Shown here piece after piece: positions 19,428-28,979 of a DNA stretch of 64,000 nucleotides. The position numbers were made by a program, and so were the translations under genes. Under the pieces are notes generated by a model, which saw nothing but the letters and a program-made list of their open reading frames with translations, was not told where the DNA came from and did not search any database. The DNA lies in assembly GCA_027621915.1 (NCBI GenBank), contig JAQCAD010000002.1, positions 183,439 through 247,438 on the forward strand, given 5' to 3'. The DNA comes from Pseudomonadota bacterium. GTDB lineage: Bacteria; Pseudomonadota; Gammaproteobacteria; Steroidobacterales; Woeseiaceae. How positions within the stretch are numbered: position 1 is the stretch's first letter; every line of letters starts with the position of its first letter.

Positions 19428-20066
19428 TCAGGTTGTCTCTTGCAGTAATTCCAGTACGGCCCTCATATCCGCTCGCTTCATCGGGCGACCATCTACAGGG
19501 CTGATTGGGGCCTGACGCAGACCGTCTACCGGAAATACGGTTGCCTCAGCCGAAAATTCGTCCTGAGCGAAGCGATAACCAGCATAGGTTTCTGCATGAT
19601 CTCGCCGGCGCTTGAGTCGCCGTTCATAAGTCTTGTACGGCAGGTCGACTTCGCCCAGTCGAATGGCAACCAATTCCGGCGTGTCGGAAAAAACGTGCAG
19701 ATTGATGACAGAACCCGCAGCGGCCGTGCCATACAAAACCGGCCCAACCAGTCGCGGGTCGAATTGCTCGAGAATTCTCATTGCGGATACGGCGGCGCGG
19801 CGTAGCGCCTTAATCAGATCAGAATGCGTTTCTCCGCCGAAGATTTGCAAATGCTCGGAGATTGCCGCCTCGATTTCACTGTTGCCGGGAAGAGAGCCGC
19901 GATCGGTCATTCCCAGCCGCTCCGCAGCTTTGGTCTTGGCAAGGCGAAAATCCTGAACGCCATGATCGACGATAATTCGAGCCGCCTCCTGAGCGACTAC
20001 CTGCCGCGCCCGATCGCCTCCCAAAGCGCGTCCGCGACTACTGGCTGGCGCAATTCTCCTTGCCAC
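19428..20066 (-). CDS. Conserved-looking protein of unknown function
   Basis: 212 residues, soluble, rich in Arg and Ala, no signal or membrane span. The GTG start has AAGGA eight bases upstream. The N-terminal part (RQVVAQEAARIIVDHGVQDFRLAKTKAAERLGM) is helical; the middle holds GPVLYGTAAAGSVINLHVFSD, which faintly recalls a nucleotidyltransferase glycine-serine turn but without a clear Asp pair; the end is a helical RADMRAVLELLQE. Codon usage and the good start suggest a real gene. It sits between gltA (convergent) and the PBP1A gene on the same strand. I do not recognise the family. Confidence 0.7.
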   Translation of the reverse strand: MARRIAPASSRGRALGGDRARQVVAQEAARIIVDHGVQDFRLAKTKAAERLGMTDRGSLPGNSEIEAAISEHLQIFGGETHSDLIKALRRAAVSAMRILEQFDPRLVGPVLYGTAAAGSVINLHVFSDTPELVAIRLGEVDLPYKTYERRLKRRRDHAETYAGYRFAQDEFSAEATVFPVDGLRQAPISPVDGRPMKRADMRAVLELLQETT

Positions 20067-20111
20067 TCGTCTGTCCTTTATAGTGCGGTCATCCTGCTAT
20101 GTTAGCCACAA

Positions 20112-22769
20112 TCAAAACAATTCTTCATCTTCAGAGACATTAAAGATATCCGGAAGGCTCTCTGATATAGCGCACTTGGGCACGAACTCCTCACGGAAGT
20201 GCTCAAACATGACGTCTTCCACAGGGTGTCCCGCACTTGCAGGACATCCGGTTGTTCTGGAAATTCGAACGGTGACAATTCCCTCCGGAATCGCCATCTG
20301 CTCGTTCGGGACACCCGCGAGCGCTTTGCGAATAAACTCGATCCAGATCGGAAGCGCAGTGCGCGATCCTTCTTCGCGGGGTCCAAGCGGAAGGTCATCG
20401 TCATAGCCTACCCATACAACACTGACCAGATTGGAATTGAATCCTGCAAACCAGGCATCGCGCCGGTCATTGGACGTCCCGGTCTTGCCCGACAGGTCGC
20501 TGCGCCCGAGGACTCGTGCACGCACACCCGTCCCTCGCCGAATCACTTCACGCATCGCGTCCTGAATGAGGAACGCATTTTGCGGACTTATTATTCGTGG
20601 TGCTCTTCTTACGTCCGTGAAAAGTTCGGGCGCCGCAGTCGCGTCCGGCCGAAACGATTCGCCAAGCTCTGCCATCTGCAAGAATGAAGCGGTCTGGTCG
20701 AGCGTCTCGACGGGCTCGCCACCCGTTCCAGCGGTGACCTCATCAGGAGCAGCTCCTTCCGTACTCAGAGCGGGATCTCCGATTGGGTACTGCGGCGAGA
20801 ATCCGATCGCGGGTGACACCTCGCCCGGCTCACATTCCGGACAAACCACCAATGGATTTGCGCGATAAAGCGTTTCGTCATCCGGGCCGATGATGGCATC
20901 AATCACATAGGGTTTCACCGCGTAGCCACCATTGGCAAAGGTCGCGTAAGCCTGGGCCATATCGAGCGGTGATGCGTTGCCGCCGCCAAGTGCCAGCGAG
21001 CCGTTACGAGGCAGCGCTGATTCGTTGAATCCGAAAGGAGCGAGGTGTTCCACCGCTTTACGGATGCCAGTGTTATTCAGAAGCAGTCGAACGGACGCGA
21101 GGTTCATCGAGCGCACCAGCGCCTCGCGCATACGTTGTTCGCCGTAGAAGCGGCCACTGTAATTCACCGGACGCCACAGGCCTTCCAGTGCCGACGAACT
21201 AATTACGACCGGCGCATCGAGTACGATCGTCGCCATCGTATTGCCGGCCTCCAGTGCTGCAGAATAAATGAACGGCTTAAAAGACGACCCCGGTTGCCGT
21301 GCAGACTGGCTGGCTCGATTAAACTTGCTGAGAGAAAAATCCAGGCCGCCGACGAGACTCGTTATCGCACCGTCCTGTGGATCCAGCGAGACCAGCGCCG
21401 ACTGAACCTCCGGAACCTGGGCGAGCGCCCAGCCACCGATCGTAATCGGCATCACGTAGACGATATCCCCGGGGGCCAGCACTTGATCAGCTGACTTCGG
21501 TGCTGGTCCGGTAGTTTCCCTGTCAATGAAGGGTTTGGCCCAGGAAATACTATTCCAGGGTAGCGTTGCCACCGTACCATTTTGCAGCAGTATTTCGGTG
21601 GTATTGTTTTCGTTAACTGCCGTTACGATTGCGACCGACAAATCGGCCGGATTGCCATAATTCTGCAACGTAAGTTGAACTTCCTCCGGCCATTCGACCA
21701 GGGGTTGGCGAAGGACTTCGGGATCGATTTCGATCGAAGCGAGCGGCCCGCGATAGCCCCGACGTCGCGAAAATTCCAACAGACCATTTCTTATCGCGTA
21801 ATTTCCAGCCACCTGCAATTTCGAATCCAGCGTCGTTACGACTCTATAGCCGGCAGAGTAAGTGGCCTCACCATAACGTGACAACATTTCCTGGCGAACC
21901 ATCTCCGCGACGTAGGGCGCCGACAACTCTGTCGCCGTGCCGTGCAATTTCGATTCGACCGGGTACGCCAAAGCATCTCCGAGCTGGCTATCATCGATGT
22001 AACCTAAATCATTCATTCGGCTCAAAACATAGCGCCGCCGCATTGTGGCGTTAGCGGGGCTACGTACCGGATTGTATTCAGACGGTGCTGGCAAAACGCC
22101 AGCCAGAGTTGCAGCTTCAGCGATGTTAATATCCTGAAGATTCTTGCCGTAGTAAACCTGCGCGGCTGCCGCGACGCCGTAGGCCCTTTGTCCAAAAAAC
22201 ATTTTGTTCACAAAGAGAGCCATGATTTCTTCTTTGCTGAACGTCTGTTCTATCTGGTAAGCGAGAAACGCTTCGCGGAGTTTTCTTGTGAACAGCTCTT
22301 CGCGCGTCAGAAAATAGTCACGTGCGAGTTGCTGGGTGATGGTGCTGCCACCGCCGGAAATTTCTCCGCTTTTGACGAGCAGGAAAAATGCACGAAGAAT
22401 TCCCTGGTAATCAACCCCGGGATGCTGGAAGAAGCGGTCATCTTCTGCGGCGACGAAAGCGTCAACAACGAATTTTGGCAAATCGTCGTAATCGACGAGC
22501 ATTCGCCGCTGCTCGCCCACCTCCTCAATGAGGCGCCCGTCCCGACTGAAAATCCGCAGCGGAATCTGCAGCGGGATATCCCGAATGGTTTCGGCCTTCG
22601 GCAGGCTTGGCGCCACATAGTAGTAAGCGCCAATCACAGCGGAGGTGACTGCTACCGAGCCCGTCAGGCCCAGGCCGACCAACAGGACCAGCCAACGCAG
22701 TCCGTGACGGCGGCGTGTCCGGCCGGTGGAGCTGGGGGAGGATGCCTGTTGTTTCCTGTCGTTTTGCAT
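20112..22769 (-). CDS. mrcA: Penicillin-binding protein 1A (class A, transglycosylase/transpeptidase)
   Basis: Bifunctional peptidoglycan synthase anchored by one N-terminal span (about residues 25-50). The GT51 transglycosylase shows AAEDDRFFQHPGVDYQGILRA with the catalytic Glu and GGSTITQQLARDYFL. An OB-like insert follows (about 330-450). The transpeptidase has GSSFKPFIYSAAL (SxxK), SMNLASVRLL (SxN) and SGKTGTSNDRRDAWFAGF (KTG). 885 residues, ATG start. Its position divergent from pilM is the standard place of ponA/mrcA in gammaproteobacteria. A 536-base gap separates the two starts. Confidence 0.96.
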   Translation of the reverse strand: MQNDRKQQASSPSSTGRTRRRHGLRWLVLLVGLGLTGSVAVTSAVIGAYYYVAPSLPKAETIRDIPLQIPLRIFSRDGRLIEEVGEQRRMLVDYDDLPKFVVDAFVAAEDDRFFQHPGVDYQGILRAFFLLVKSGEISGGGSTITQQLARDYFLTREELFTRKLREAFLAYQIEQTFSKEEIMALFVNKMFFGQRAYGVAAAAQVYYGKNLQDINIAEAATLAGVLPAPSEYNPVRSPANATMRRRYVLSRMNDLGYIDDSQLGDALAYPVESKLHGTATELSAPYVAEMVRQEMLSRYGEATYSAGYRVVTTLDSKLQVAGNYAIRNGLLEFSRRRGYRGPLASIEIDPEVLRQPLVEWPEEVQLTLQNYGNPADLSVAIVTAVNENNTTEILLQNGTVATLPWNSISWAKPFIDRETTGPAPKSADQVLAPGDIVYVMPITIGGWALAQVPEVQSALVSLDPQDGAITSLVGGLDFSLSKFNRASQSARQPGSSFKPFIYSAALEAGNTMATIVLDAPVVISSSALEGLWRPVNYSGRFYGEQRMREALVRSMNLASVRLLLNNTGIRKAVEHLAPFGFNESALPRNGSLALGGGNASPLDMAQAYATFANGGYAVKPYVIDAIIGPDDETLYRANPLVVCPECEPGEVSPAIGFSPQYPIGDPALSTEGAAPDEVTAGTGGEPVETLDQTASFLQMAELGESFRPDATAAPELFTDVRRAPRIISPQNAFLIQDAMREVIRRGTGVRARVLGRSDLSGKTGTSNDRRDAWFAGFNSNLVSVVWVGYDDDLPLGPREEGSRTALPIWIEFIRKALAGVPNEQMAIPEGIVTVRISRTTGCPASAGHPVEDVMFEHFREEFVPKCAISESLPDIFNVSEDEELF

Positions 22770-22856
22770 GCGTGAGCGCGTTTTGAGGCAAACCGGTCAA
22801 AAATGATGAACGGAGCAGCGGGAGCGGGGCCATATTCTTGCAGCCAGCTCGTGAGT

Positions 22857-22889
22857 TAAGTTTGCTTGCGGGTAAGTTTGCTTGACGGG
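22857..22889. repeat. Tandem duplication upstream of mrcA
   Basis: TAAGTTTGCTTGCGGG (22857-22872) is followed at once by TAAGTTTGCTTGACGGG (22873-22889); the copies differ by one inserted A. They lie 88 to 120 bases upstream of the mrcA start. Possible repeated regulator site or slippage product. Confidence 0.7.
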
Positions 22890-23211
22890 ATGCTGCCTTT
22901 CAAATGTGGCTTTCCGGTGGCAACGATCGTCAGGCGAATGATAGCGACCGAACGTCACCTGCCGCAATGGGTCGAAAACGCTCGCAATTCAGGTCAATCG
23001 GGGCGCGCCAGGTCGCTCGGAGGGCCTCACGAGCGAGCACAGATCGGTTTATGGGGACTCCTTTTACACGTCCGGTTCAGCGGCGAAACACGACGCCCAT
23101 CACATGCAGAGAAGAATTTTCCTGAGAGCATCGTAGCCGCCAACCAGTTCACGGAACGGCAGACATCTCGTCAGTACTATGAGGATCGAAGGATCGTGAA
23201 CAAAGTCACGT

Positions 23212-23239
23212 TTTATTTAACATTTTATTGATATATAGT
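23212..23239 (+). promoter_or_regulatory. Candidate promoter for the pilMNOPQ operon
   Basis: TTTATT (23212-23217), a 16-base spacer, then TATAGT (23234-23239) in an AT-rich stretch, 66 bases before the pilM GTG. The -10 matches five of six positions; the -35 is weak. Confidence 0.3.
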
Positions 23240-23305
23240 TAAATCGATTTGCTGAGGCCAAGGTTAGTTTTGCTTCGCAACTTACCGACTTAGAAGGAAA
23301 AACAC

Positions 23306-24367
23306 GTGCTTTTTGGAAAAAAATCACAGCCTCTGTTGGGTCTGGACATAACCACCTCTTCGGTGAAGCTGATCGAGCTGTCACAGAGTGGAAAACGGTT
23401 TCGTGTCGAGTCCTATTCAGCAGAGCCCACCCCGCCAAGTTCGGTAAATGAAAAGGCGATTGTGGATGCGAAGGCGGTCGGTGAAGCAATTCGTCGAGCC
23501 GTTAAGCGCGCCGGTGCGAAAGCGACTGATGTTGCAATCGCGATCAGCGGCGATGCCGCTATTACGAAGGTCATTCAGATGCCGGCCAGCCTGTCCGAAA
23601 GAGATATGGAAGGGCAGGTTGAGATTCAGGCTGATCAGTACATTCCGTTCCCGATGGAGGAAGTCAGTTTTGACTACGAAATCGTCGGTCCGAATGCGAA
23701 TGATCCGGAATTGATGGATGTTCTCCTCGTCGCAACACGTACGGAAAACGTCGATCAGCGACAAGCTGCGGTACATGCTGCCGGACTTACAACCAAAATC
23801 GTTGATGTTGAAGCATTTGCTCTGGAAAACGCCTGCCAGTTGCTAAGCCACCAGATTCCTGACAATGGTGCCAATCAGTCAGTCGCCATTGTGGACATTG
23901 GTGCGAGCAGCACGACCTTCAGCGTATTGCATGATCTTAAAGTTATCTACACGCGCGATTTCGCTTTCGGCGGCCAACAGCTGACTGAGGAAATCATGCG
24001 CACGTACGGCCTGTCGATGGAAGATGCCGGCCGTGCCAAGAAACAGGGTGGCCTGCCCAGCAACTATCAACCGGAAGTCCTTGAGCCGTTCGTTGATGAT
24101 ATGACTCAACAAGTCAGTCGTTCATTGCAGTTCTACCTGGCTTCCGGCGGCGGCCGTGAGCAACCGGACATGATCCTGGTCTGTGGCGGTTGCGCCAACA
24201 TCCCGGGTATTGCCGATGTCATTTCAAGCCGCGTGGGAATCCCGACCGAGGTTGGTGACCCGCTGGGGCAGATGAAGATTTCGTCCAAGGCTAAATCTCA
24301 AGGTGTGCACAAAGATGCAACGGCACTCCTGACAGCCTGTGGACTAGCATTGAGGAGCTTCGACTAA
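23306..24367 (+). CDS. pilM: Type IV pilus inner-membrane platform protein PilM
   Basis: Actin/FtsA-like cytoplasmic protein that binds the PilN N-terminus in the pilus alignment complex. 353 residues; nucleotide-binding motifs LLGLDITTSSVKLIELS (phosphate 1), VAIVDIGASSTTFSVL (phosphate 2) and LVCGGCANIPGIADVIS (adenosine loop). GTG start with AAGGA upstream. First gene of pilMNOPQ, one base from pilN. Confidence 0.97.
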   Translation: MLFGKKSQPLLGLDITTSSVKLIELSQSGKRFRVESYSAEPTPPSSVNEKAIVDAKAVGEAIRRAVKRAGAKATDVAIAISGDAAITKVIQMPASLSERDMEGQVEIQADQYIPFPMEEVSFDYEIVGPNANDPELMDVLLVATRTENVDQRQAAVHAAGLTTKIVDVEAFALENACQLLSHQIPDNGANQSVAIVDIGASSTTFSVLHDLKVIYTRDFAFGGQQLTEEIMRTYGLSMEDAGRAKKQGGLPSNYQPEVLEPFVDDMTQQVSRSLQFYLASGGGREQPDMILVCGGCANIPGIADVISSRVGIPTEVGDPLGQMKISSKAKSQGVHKDATALLTACGLALRSFD

Positions 24368-24368
24368 C

Positions 24369-24935
24369 ATGCCAAGCATTAATCTCCTCCCGTGGCGCGA
24401 AGAAGAGCGCAAGCGACGCCAGCAGCACTTCATGATTGCGCTCGGCGCGTCGATTGTTGCGGCCATCGCCGTTGTCGGTCTGACATGGTTCGCTTTTGTC
24501 CAGATGATTGATCATCAGGCTGCCAGAAATCTTCGGCTTGAAGAAGAAATTGCGATTCTGGAAAAAACGATTGCTGAGATTGACAACTTCGAGCGGGAAA
24601 AGGAAAGGTTGCTTGCCCGGATGGAAATCATTGAACAGTTGCAGCGCAGCCGTCCGGAGATTGTCCATCTGTTTGACGAGATTGCACGTCAGTTGCCGGA
24701 AGGTGTGTACCTTAATGGTATGCGGCAAGCCGGCGCGGCGATAGAACTGAAAGGCGTTGCGCAATCAAGCACCCGGGTGTCGGCATTGATGAGGCAGGCT
24801 GATGAGTCTGAGTGGTTAACGGATCCCAGTGTGACCAAAGTTGAAACGACCGATACCGGTCCGGCCCGAAAGGCGGAGTTCGTGGTTAACCTCAGGCAGG
24901 TCAGCCCAAACTCTGAAGCAGGGGGTGATGAATGA
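24369..24935 (+). CDS. pilN: Type IV pilus assembly protein PilN
   Basis: Bitopic inner-membrane protein of the alignment complex. It starts MPSINLLPWREEERKRRQ, which contains the INLLPWR motif that docks into PilM, then one span (about residues 23-44), a coiled coil (LRLEEEIAILEKTIAEIDNFEREKERL) and a ferredoxin-like periplasmic domain. 188 residues; the stop overlaps the pilO start. Confidence 0.97.
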   Translation: MPSINLLPWREEERKRRQQHFMIALGASIVAAIAVVGLTWFAFVQMIDHQAARNLRLEEEIAILEKTIAEIDNFEREKERLLARMEIIEQLQRSRPEIVHLFDEIARQLPEGVYLNGMRQAGAAIELKGVAQSSTRVSALMRQADESEWLTDPSVTKVETTDTGPARKAEFVVNLRQVSPNSEAGGDE

Positions 24936-25531
24936 ACTTCGTCGACGAGTTAAAGAGCCTCGACGCCAACGACGTAGGTCGATGGCCGCTTGTGTTCAGG
25001 GCGGGTGTTATCGCTATCGTATTCGTGATTGTCGTTGGAGCCGGCGTTTACTACACCATCATCGAGGACAAGGCGCCTGCGCTGGAAAGAGTTAAGCAGG
25101 AAGAAGTGACGTTGCGAGACGTATTCAAGAACAAGCAGAGAAAAGCAGTCAACTTCCAGGCTTATAAAACGCAAATGGATCAGATGCTGCAGTCGTTTGG
25201 AACAATGTTGCGACAGCTGCCAGGTCAGACTGAGATTCCGAGCCTGATTGTCGACATTTCGCAGACAGGATTGGCAGCCGGACTGCAAGAGAAACTGTTC
25301 TTGCCGCAACCCGAGATTCCAAGGGATTTCTACGCGGAAAAGCCGATTACGATCAGCCTGTCAGGCGGTTATCATGAAATTGCCAATTTCGTCAGCGGCA
25401 TCGCGGCATTGCCCCGTATTGTCACGTTGCACGACATTAATATTTCGCCGGAAAACCCGTCAAACTACGATCTGCTAACCTTGCAGGTGACCGCGAAAAC
25501 CTACCGATATATCGAAGAGGAGGCTAACTAA
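24932..25531 (+). CDS. pilO: Type IV pilus assembly protein PilO
   Basis: Partner of PilN with the same topology: cytoplasmic N-terminus, one span (about residues 25-45, AGVIAIVFVIVVGAGVYYTII), a coiled coil (LERVKQEEVTLRDVFKNKQ) and a periplasmic ferredoxin-like fold with SLSGGYHEIANFVSGIAALPRIV. 199 residues. ATG overlaps the pilN stop by four bases; directly abuts pilP. Confidence 0.97.
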   Translation: MNFVDELKSLDANDVGRWPLVFRAGVIAIVFVIVVGAGVYYTIIEDKAPALERVKQEEVTLRDVFKNKQRKAVNFQAYKTQMDQMLQSFGTMLRQLPGQTEIPSLIVDISQTGLAAGLQEKLFLPQPEIPRDFYAEKPITISLSGGYHEIANFVSGIAALPRIVTLHDINISPENPSNYDLLTLQVTAKTYRYIEEEAN

Positions 25532-26059
25532 ATGAAGGCTTTCTTCTCATGGAAACTGATTCCGGTGCTTACCGCAGGGCTGCTGCTCGGCGCTTGTGGA
25601 AGCGATATGGATGATCTCGACAAGTTCATCAATGACACCAAGGCGCTGCCTGGGGGTCGCATTGATCCGCTGCCGGAAATCCGTCCGTACGAAGTATTCA
25701 ACTATACGGCTGACGCACACGGTTTTCGTTCTCCGTTCGTCCCGGATTCCCCGCAGGTTGCGGGCGGACCGGCGGACGGCGGTACACGACCGGATGAGTC
25801 GCGAAGTCGTGAGTTTCTCGAGAGTTTTCCTCTCGATACGCTGCGAATGGTCGGGACATTACAGCTAGGCGATACCAGCTTTGGTCTGGTGCAGACCTCG
25901 GACGGCCTTGTCCACCGAGTTATATCGGGAAACTACATGGGCCAGAATGACGGACGCATTATTGCGATCCATGATTCTGAAATTGAACTAATTGAAATAA
26001 TTTCTGACGGGATCGGTGGGTATCTGGAAAGAGAAGCCGCTGTTGCTCTGGCGGATTGA
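25532..26059 (+). CDS. pilP: Type IV pilus lipoprotein PilP
   Basis: Inner-membrane lipoprotein that links PilNO to the secretin PilQ. Signal sequence ends in the lipobox LLGAC (lipidated Cys at about residue 22), then a disordered linker (RPYEVFNYTADAHGFRSPF carries the conserved FRSPF) and a C-terminal beta domain with MVGTLQLGDTSFGLVQTSDGLVHRVISGNYMGQNDGRI. 175 residues; ATG with GAGGAGG upstream. Confidence 0.96.
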   Translation: MKAFFSWKLIPVLTAGLLLGACGSDMDDLDKFINDTKALPGGRIDPLPEIRPYEVFNYTADAHGFRSPFVPDSPQVAGGPADGGTRPDESRSREFLESFPLDTLRMVGTLQLGDTSFGLVQTSDGLVHRVISGNYMGQNDGRIIAIHDSEIELIEIISDGIGGYLEREAAVALAD

Positions 26060-26087
26060 TGCCTGAATGGAACTGGGAGTATTTGGA

Positions 26088-28271
26088 ATGACGCTTAATC
26101 TTAAGACGACGATCGGCACACCATACCGACGTTGGGTCATGCAAATGGCTGCGGCGTTGCTGCTCGTTTGCGGATTGTCCGCAAATGCGCAGGAAAGCAA
26201 TCGCCTGCAGGACATTCAGGTACAGAGCCTGCCGGGACAACGTGTGGAGCTGAAGCTAATCCTCAGCGGCACAGCACCTGAACCGTTGGCATTCACTATA
26301 GAAGATCCGGCGCGTATCGCGCTCGACCTTCCAGAGACTACTCTTGGACTTTCATCCAGGCGTCGTGACGTCAACCTGGGGCCCCTGGATACGATACTGA
26401 CTGCAGAAGCCAACGGCCGGACACGCGTTGTACTCAACCTGGATTCAATGGTTCCGTACGAGACGCGCAAGAGCGGAAATACTATTTTCGTCACATTGGG
26501 CTCTGCGGGTGGTGAAGTTGCTCAAACCACGCAATTCACTGGCAGCTCCGAACGGTCACAACCGTCATTCGCCTCGAGCGGTGCACGGCAGATTAACAGC
26601 GTTGATTTCAGGCGAACTCGTGATGGCGGCGGTCGCGTACTTATAAACCTGAGCGACCCTTCGACACCGGTTGATATTCGCCAGGAAGGTGGTCGCGTCG
26701 TTGCAGTATTTAAAGACACCGGATTACCGGCAGAGCTGATGCGTCGCCTCGACGTAATGGATTTTGCGACTCCCGTGACAACTGTTGACACCATTCGTAC
26801 GAATCTCGACACGCGAATCGTCATTTCCGCAGAAGGAAAATACGAGCAACTTGCATATCAGTCTGATAACGAATTTACGATCGAAATTAATCCGGCACCG
26901 GAATCGACAGATCCGAGCTCATCATTGTTCTCGGAAACAAAGGAATATGAGGGGCAGCGTCTGACACTGAATTTTCAGGATATAGAGACTCGTGCGGTAC
27001 TGCAGCTGCTTGCCGAAACATCGGGTCGAAATATTGTCGTCTCGGATACCGTGCAGGGCAACGTCACGCTGCGACTCAGGAATGTTCCCTGGGATCAGGC
27101 ACTCGACATTGTGATGACCACAAAGGGTCTGGACATGCGCGAGAACGGTAATGTCATCATTGTTGCGCCGGCTGAGGAAATAACCGCTCGCGAAACAGCT
27201 GATCTCGAAGCCCGTCAGGCGATTGTCGCACTTGAACCGCTTTACTCTGAATTCCTGCAAGTTAATTACGCGAAGGCCTCTGACCTTGCCGCTTTGATTG
27301 GCGGTACTGCTGGCGGCGGCGCTGGCAACTCGCTGGTTTCAGACCGCGGCAGCGTGGGCATCGATGACCGGACCAACACGTTGCTGGTACAGGATACGGC
27401 CGAACGACTGCAAAACATTCGTCGGTTGGTGCGAACGCTCGATATCCCGATTCGCCAGGTATTGATCGAATCAAGAATTGTTGTTGTCAACGACGACTTC
27501 AGCAAGGAACTTGGTGTCAGGTTCGGCGCAACCGCTTATAACGAAAACAGTACCGATGGAGCTACTGTAATTTCGGGTTCAGGCGGAGGCACAGATACGA
27601 TGATTGACTCAATTGTCGATAATCTGAGTAATTCCGGCACGATTTTCCCGATTGAATTGCCGTCACTAACCGATCGTTACAACGTAAATCTGCCGATTGG
27701 GAATCCAGCAGGCCGTTTCTCACTGGCTGTACTGGAAACGGAATACCTCGTGGACCTTGAGCTGTCCGCCATGCAGGCTGAAGGCCGCGGCGAAATTATC
27801 TCTACGCCACGTGTTATTACAGCCAATCAGAAGGAAGCTCGAATTGAACAGGGTGTGGAAATTCCGTACCAGGAGTCGGCATCTTCCGGCGCAACAACCA
27901 CGCAGTTCAAGAAAGCTGTTCTCAGCCTGACGGTCACACCGCAGATCACTCCGGACGACAACATCATTATGGACCTGCTGGTCAGTAAGGATAACGTTGG
28001 TGAACTTACGCCGAGCGCAACGGGTGGCTTTGTGCCAAGTATTGATACCCGTTCTGTTGAAACGCAGGTCCTTGTGCGCGATGGTCAGACAGTTGTATTG
28101 GGCGGAATCTACGAGACGGAACAGCGCGAAAATGTTAGCAAGGTTCCATTCCTGGGCGACATCCCCGGGGTCGGATACCTGTTCCGCAGCAGATCCAGCG
28201 TGTCGAACAAGTCTGAGTTGCTGATATTCGTGACGCCGCGAATCCTCAACGAGGGCTCAAGCGTCTACTAG
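26088..28271 (+). CDS. pilQ: Type IV pilus secretin PilQ
   Basis: Outer-membrane secretin through which the pilus exits. I choose the ATG at 26088 because GGGAG lies eight bases upstream; another ATG seven codons earlier has no site. Signal peptide to about residue 35 (AAALLLVCGLSANAQ), two AMIN peptidoglycan-binding domains (about 40-240), STN/N0 and N1 domains (about 285-440), then the secretin barrel with VEIPYQESASSGATTTQFKK and the C-terminal VLGGIYETEQRENVSKVPFLGDIPGVGYLFRS signature (shown here only by its key VPFLGDIPGVGYLF). 727 residues. Followed by a strong terminator. Confidence 0.97.
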   Translation: MTLNLKTTIGTPYRRWVMQMAAALLLVCGLSANAQESNRLQDIQVQSLPGQRVELKLILSGTAPEPLAFTIEDPARIALDLPETTLGLSSRRRDVNLGPLDTILTAEANGRTRVVLNLDSMVPYETRKSGNTIFVTLGSAGGEVAQTTQFTGSSERSQPSFASSGARQINSVDFRRTRDGGGRVLINLSDPSTPVDIRQEGGRVVAVFKDTGLPAELMRRLDVMDFATPVTTVDTIRTNLDTRIVISAEGKYEQLAYQSDNEFTIEINPAPESTDPSSSLFSETKEYEGQRLTLNFQDIETRAVLQLLAETSGRNIVVSDTVQGNVTLRLRNVPWDQALDIVMTTKGLDMRENGNVIIVAPAEEITARETADLEARQAIVALEPLYSEFLQVNYAKASDLAALIGGTAGGGAGNSLVSDRGSVGIDDRTNTLLVQDTAERLQNIRRLVRTLDIPIRQVLIESRIVVVNDDFSKELGVRFGATAYNENSTDGATVISGSGGGTDTMIDSIVDNLSNSGTIFPIELPSLTDRYNVNLPIGNPAGRFSLAVLETEYLVDLELSAMQAEGRGEIISTPRVITANQKEARIEQGVEIPYQESASSGATTTQFKKAVLSLTVTPQITPDDNIIMDLLVSKDNVGELTPSATGGFVPSIDTRSVETQVLVRDGQTVVLGGIYETEQRENVSKVPFLGDIPGVGYLFRSRSSVSNKSELLIFVTPRILNEGSSVY

Positions 28272-28318
28272 TCGTTGACGATGATACGACGCTTACCGAA
28301 TCACATGGAAACAAAACT

Positions 28319-28345
28319 AAAAGCCAACCTTCGGGTTGGCTTTTT
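28319..28345 (+). terminator. Rho-independent terminator after pilQ
   Basis: Eleven-base stem AAAAGCCAACC/GGTTGGCTTTT with a TTCG tetraloop and trailing T residues, 47 bases after the pilQ stop and 20 bases before the aroK ATG. It separates pilus expression from the aroK-aroB transcript unless read through. Confidence 0.9.
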
Positions 28346-28365
28346 CCTGCAACAAGCAAAATTCA

Positions 28366-28878
28366 ATGAAGCAACCTAAAAACCTGTTTCTGGTTGGCCC
28401 AATGGGCGCGGGCAAGTCTGCCGTGGGCCGGCAGCTGGCGAGAATGACGCACCTCGACTTTTTCGATAGCGACGAAGAAATAGAGAGACGTACGGGTGTG
28501 GATATCCCCTTCATTTTCGAAAAGGAAGGCGAGGACGGGTTTCGCAAGCGCGAAGCCAGGGTGATTGATGAGTTGTCGCAGAAGCAGGGTATCGTCCTGG
28601 CGACCGGTGGTGGTGCTGTGCTTGATCCGGACAGCCGCAGCTACCTGGGTGCGCGTGGCTTCGTCGTCTATCTCTTTACAACCGTGCAACAGCAGCTGGA
28701 CCGAACTCAGCGCGGCCGCGACAGGCCGCTGCTTGAAACCGATGATAAAGAGGGCGTGCTGGATGCATTGATGGCGATACGGGATCCCCTATACCGCGAA
28801 ATCGCCGATCTCACGATCGAAACGGATGGCCGCAGGGTTCAGGCCGTTGCCCGCGACATTGCGGACGCCGTTGGCTGA
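28366..28878 (+). CDS. aroK: Shikimate kinase
   Basis: Phosphorylates shikimate in the aromatic amino acid pathway. Start ATG at 28366 (MKQPKNLFLVGPMGAGKSAVG); the frame extends upstream only through the terminator stem. 170 residues, normal size. P-loop GPMGAGKSAVG, substrate DSDEEIERRTG, the GGGAVL motif near residue 80, and RPLLET lid. ATP and shikimate sites look intact. Next to aroB, as in most gammaproteobacteria. Confidence 0.97.
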   Translation: MKQPKNLFLVGPMGAGKSAVGRQLARMTHLDFFDSDEEIERRTGVDIPFIFEKEGEDGFRKREARVIDELSQKQGIVLATGGGAVLDPDSRSYLGARGFVVYLFTTVQQQLDRTQRGRDRPLLETDDKEGVLDALMAIRDPLYREIADLTIETDGRRVQAVARDIADAVG

Positions 28879-28979
28879 CGATGTATTCGACATACTATCT
28901 GATGTAACCCAAGCGAACCTGTCACCACATCGGCAATTTAATGTAATCTTTCCCGCCTGATCTTCGGTGGAACAATTCC

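Larger units (their letters stand above)
22770..23305. other. mrcA-pilM divergent intergenic region
   Basis: 536 bases between divergent starts. The plus-strand ORF that crosses it has atypical composition, no ribosome site and no recognisable motif, so I do not call it. The region must hold both promoters; it contains a 16-17-base tandem duplication near the mrcA side and an AT-rich promoter-like stretch near pilM. Confidence 0.6.

Noticed and set aside
22866..23231. 121-residue plus-strand ORF in the mrcA-pilM gap
   Set aside because: No ribosome site, no motif, begins inside a tandem duplication and ends in the AT-rich promoter stretch.
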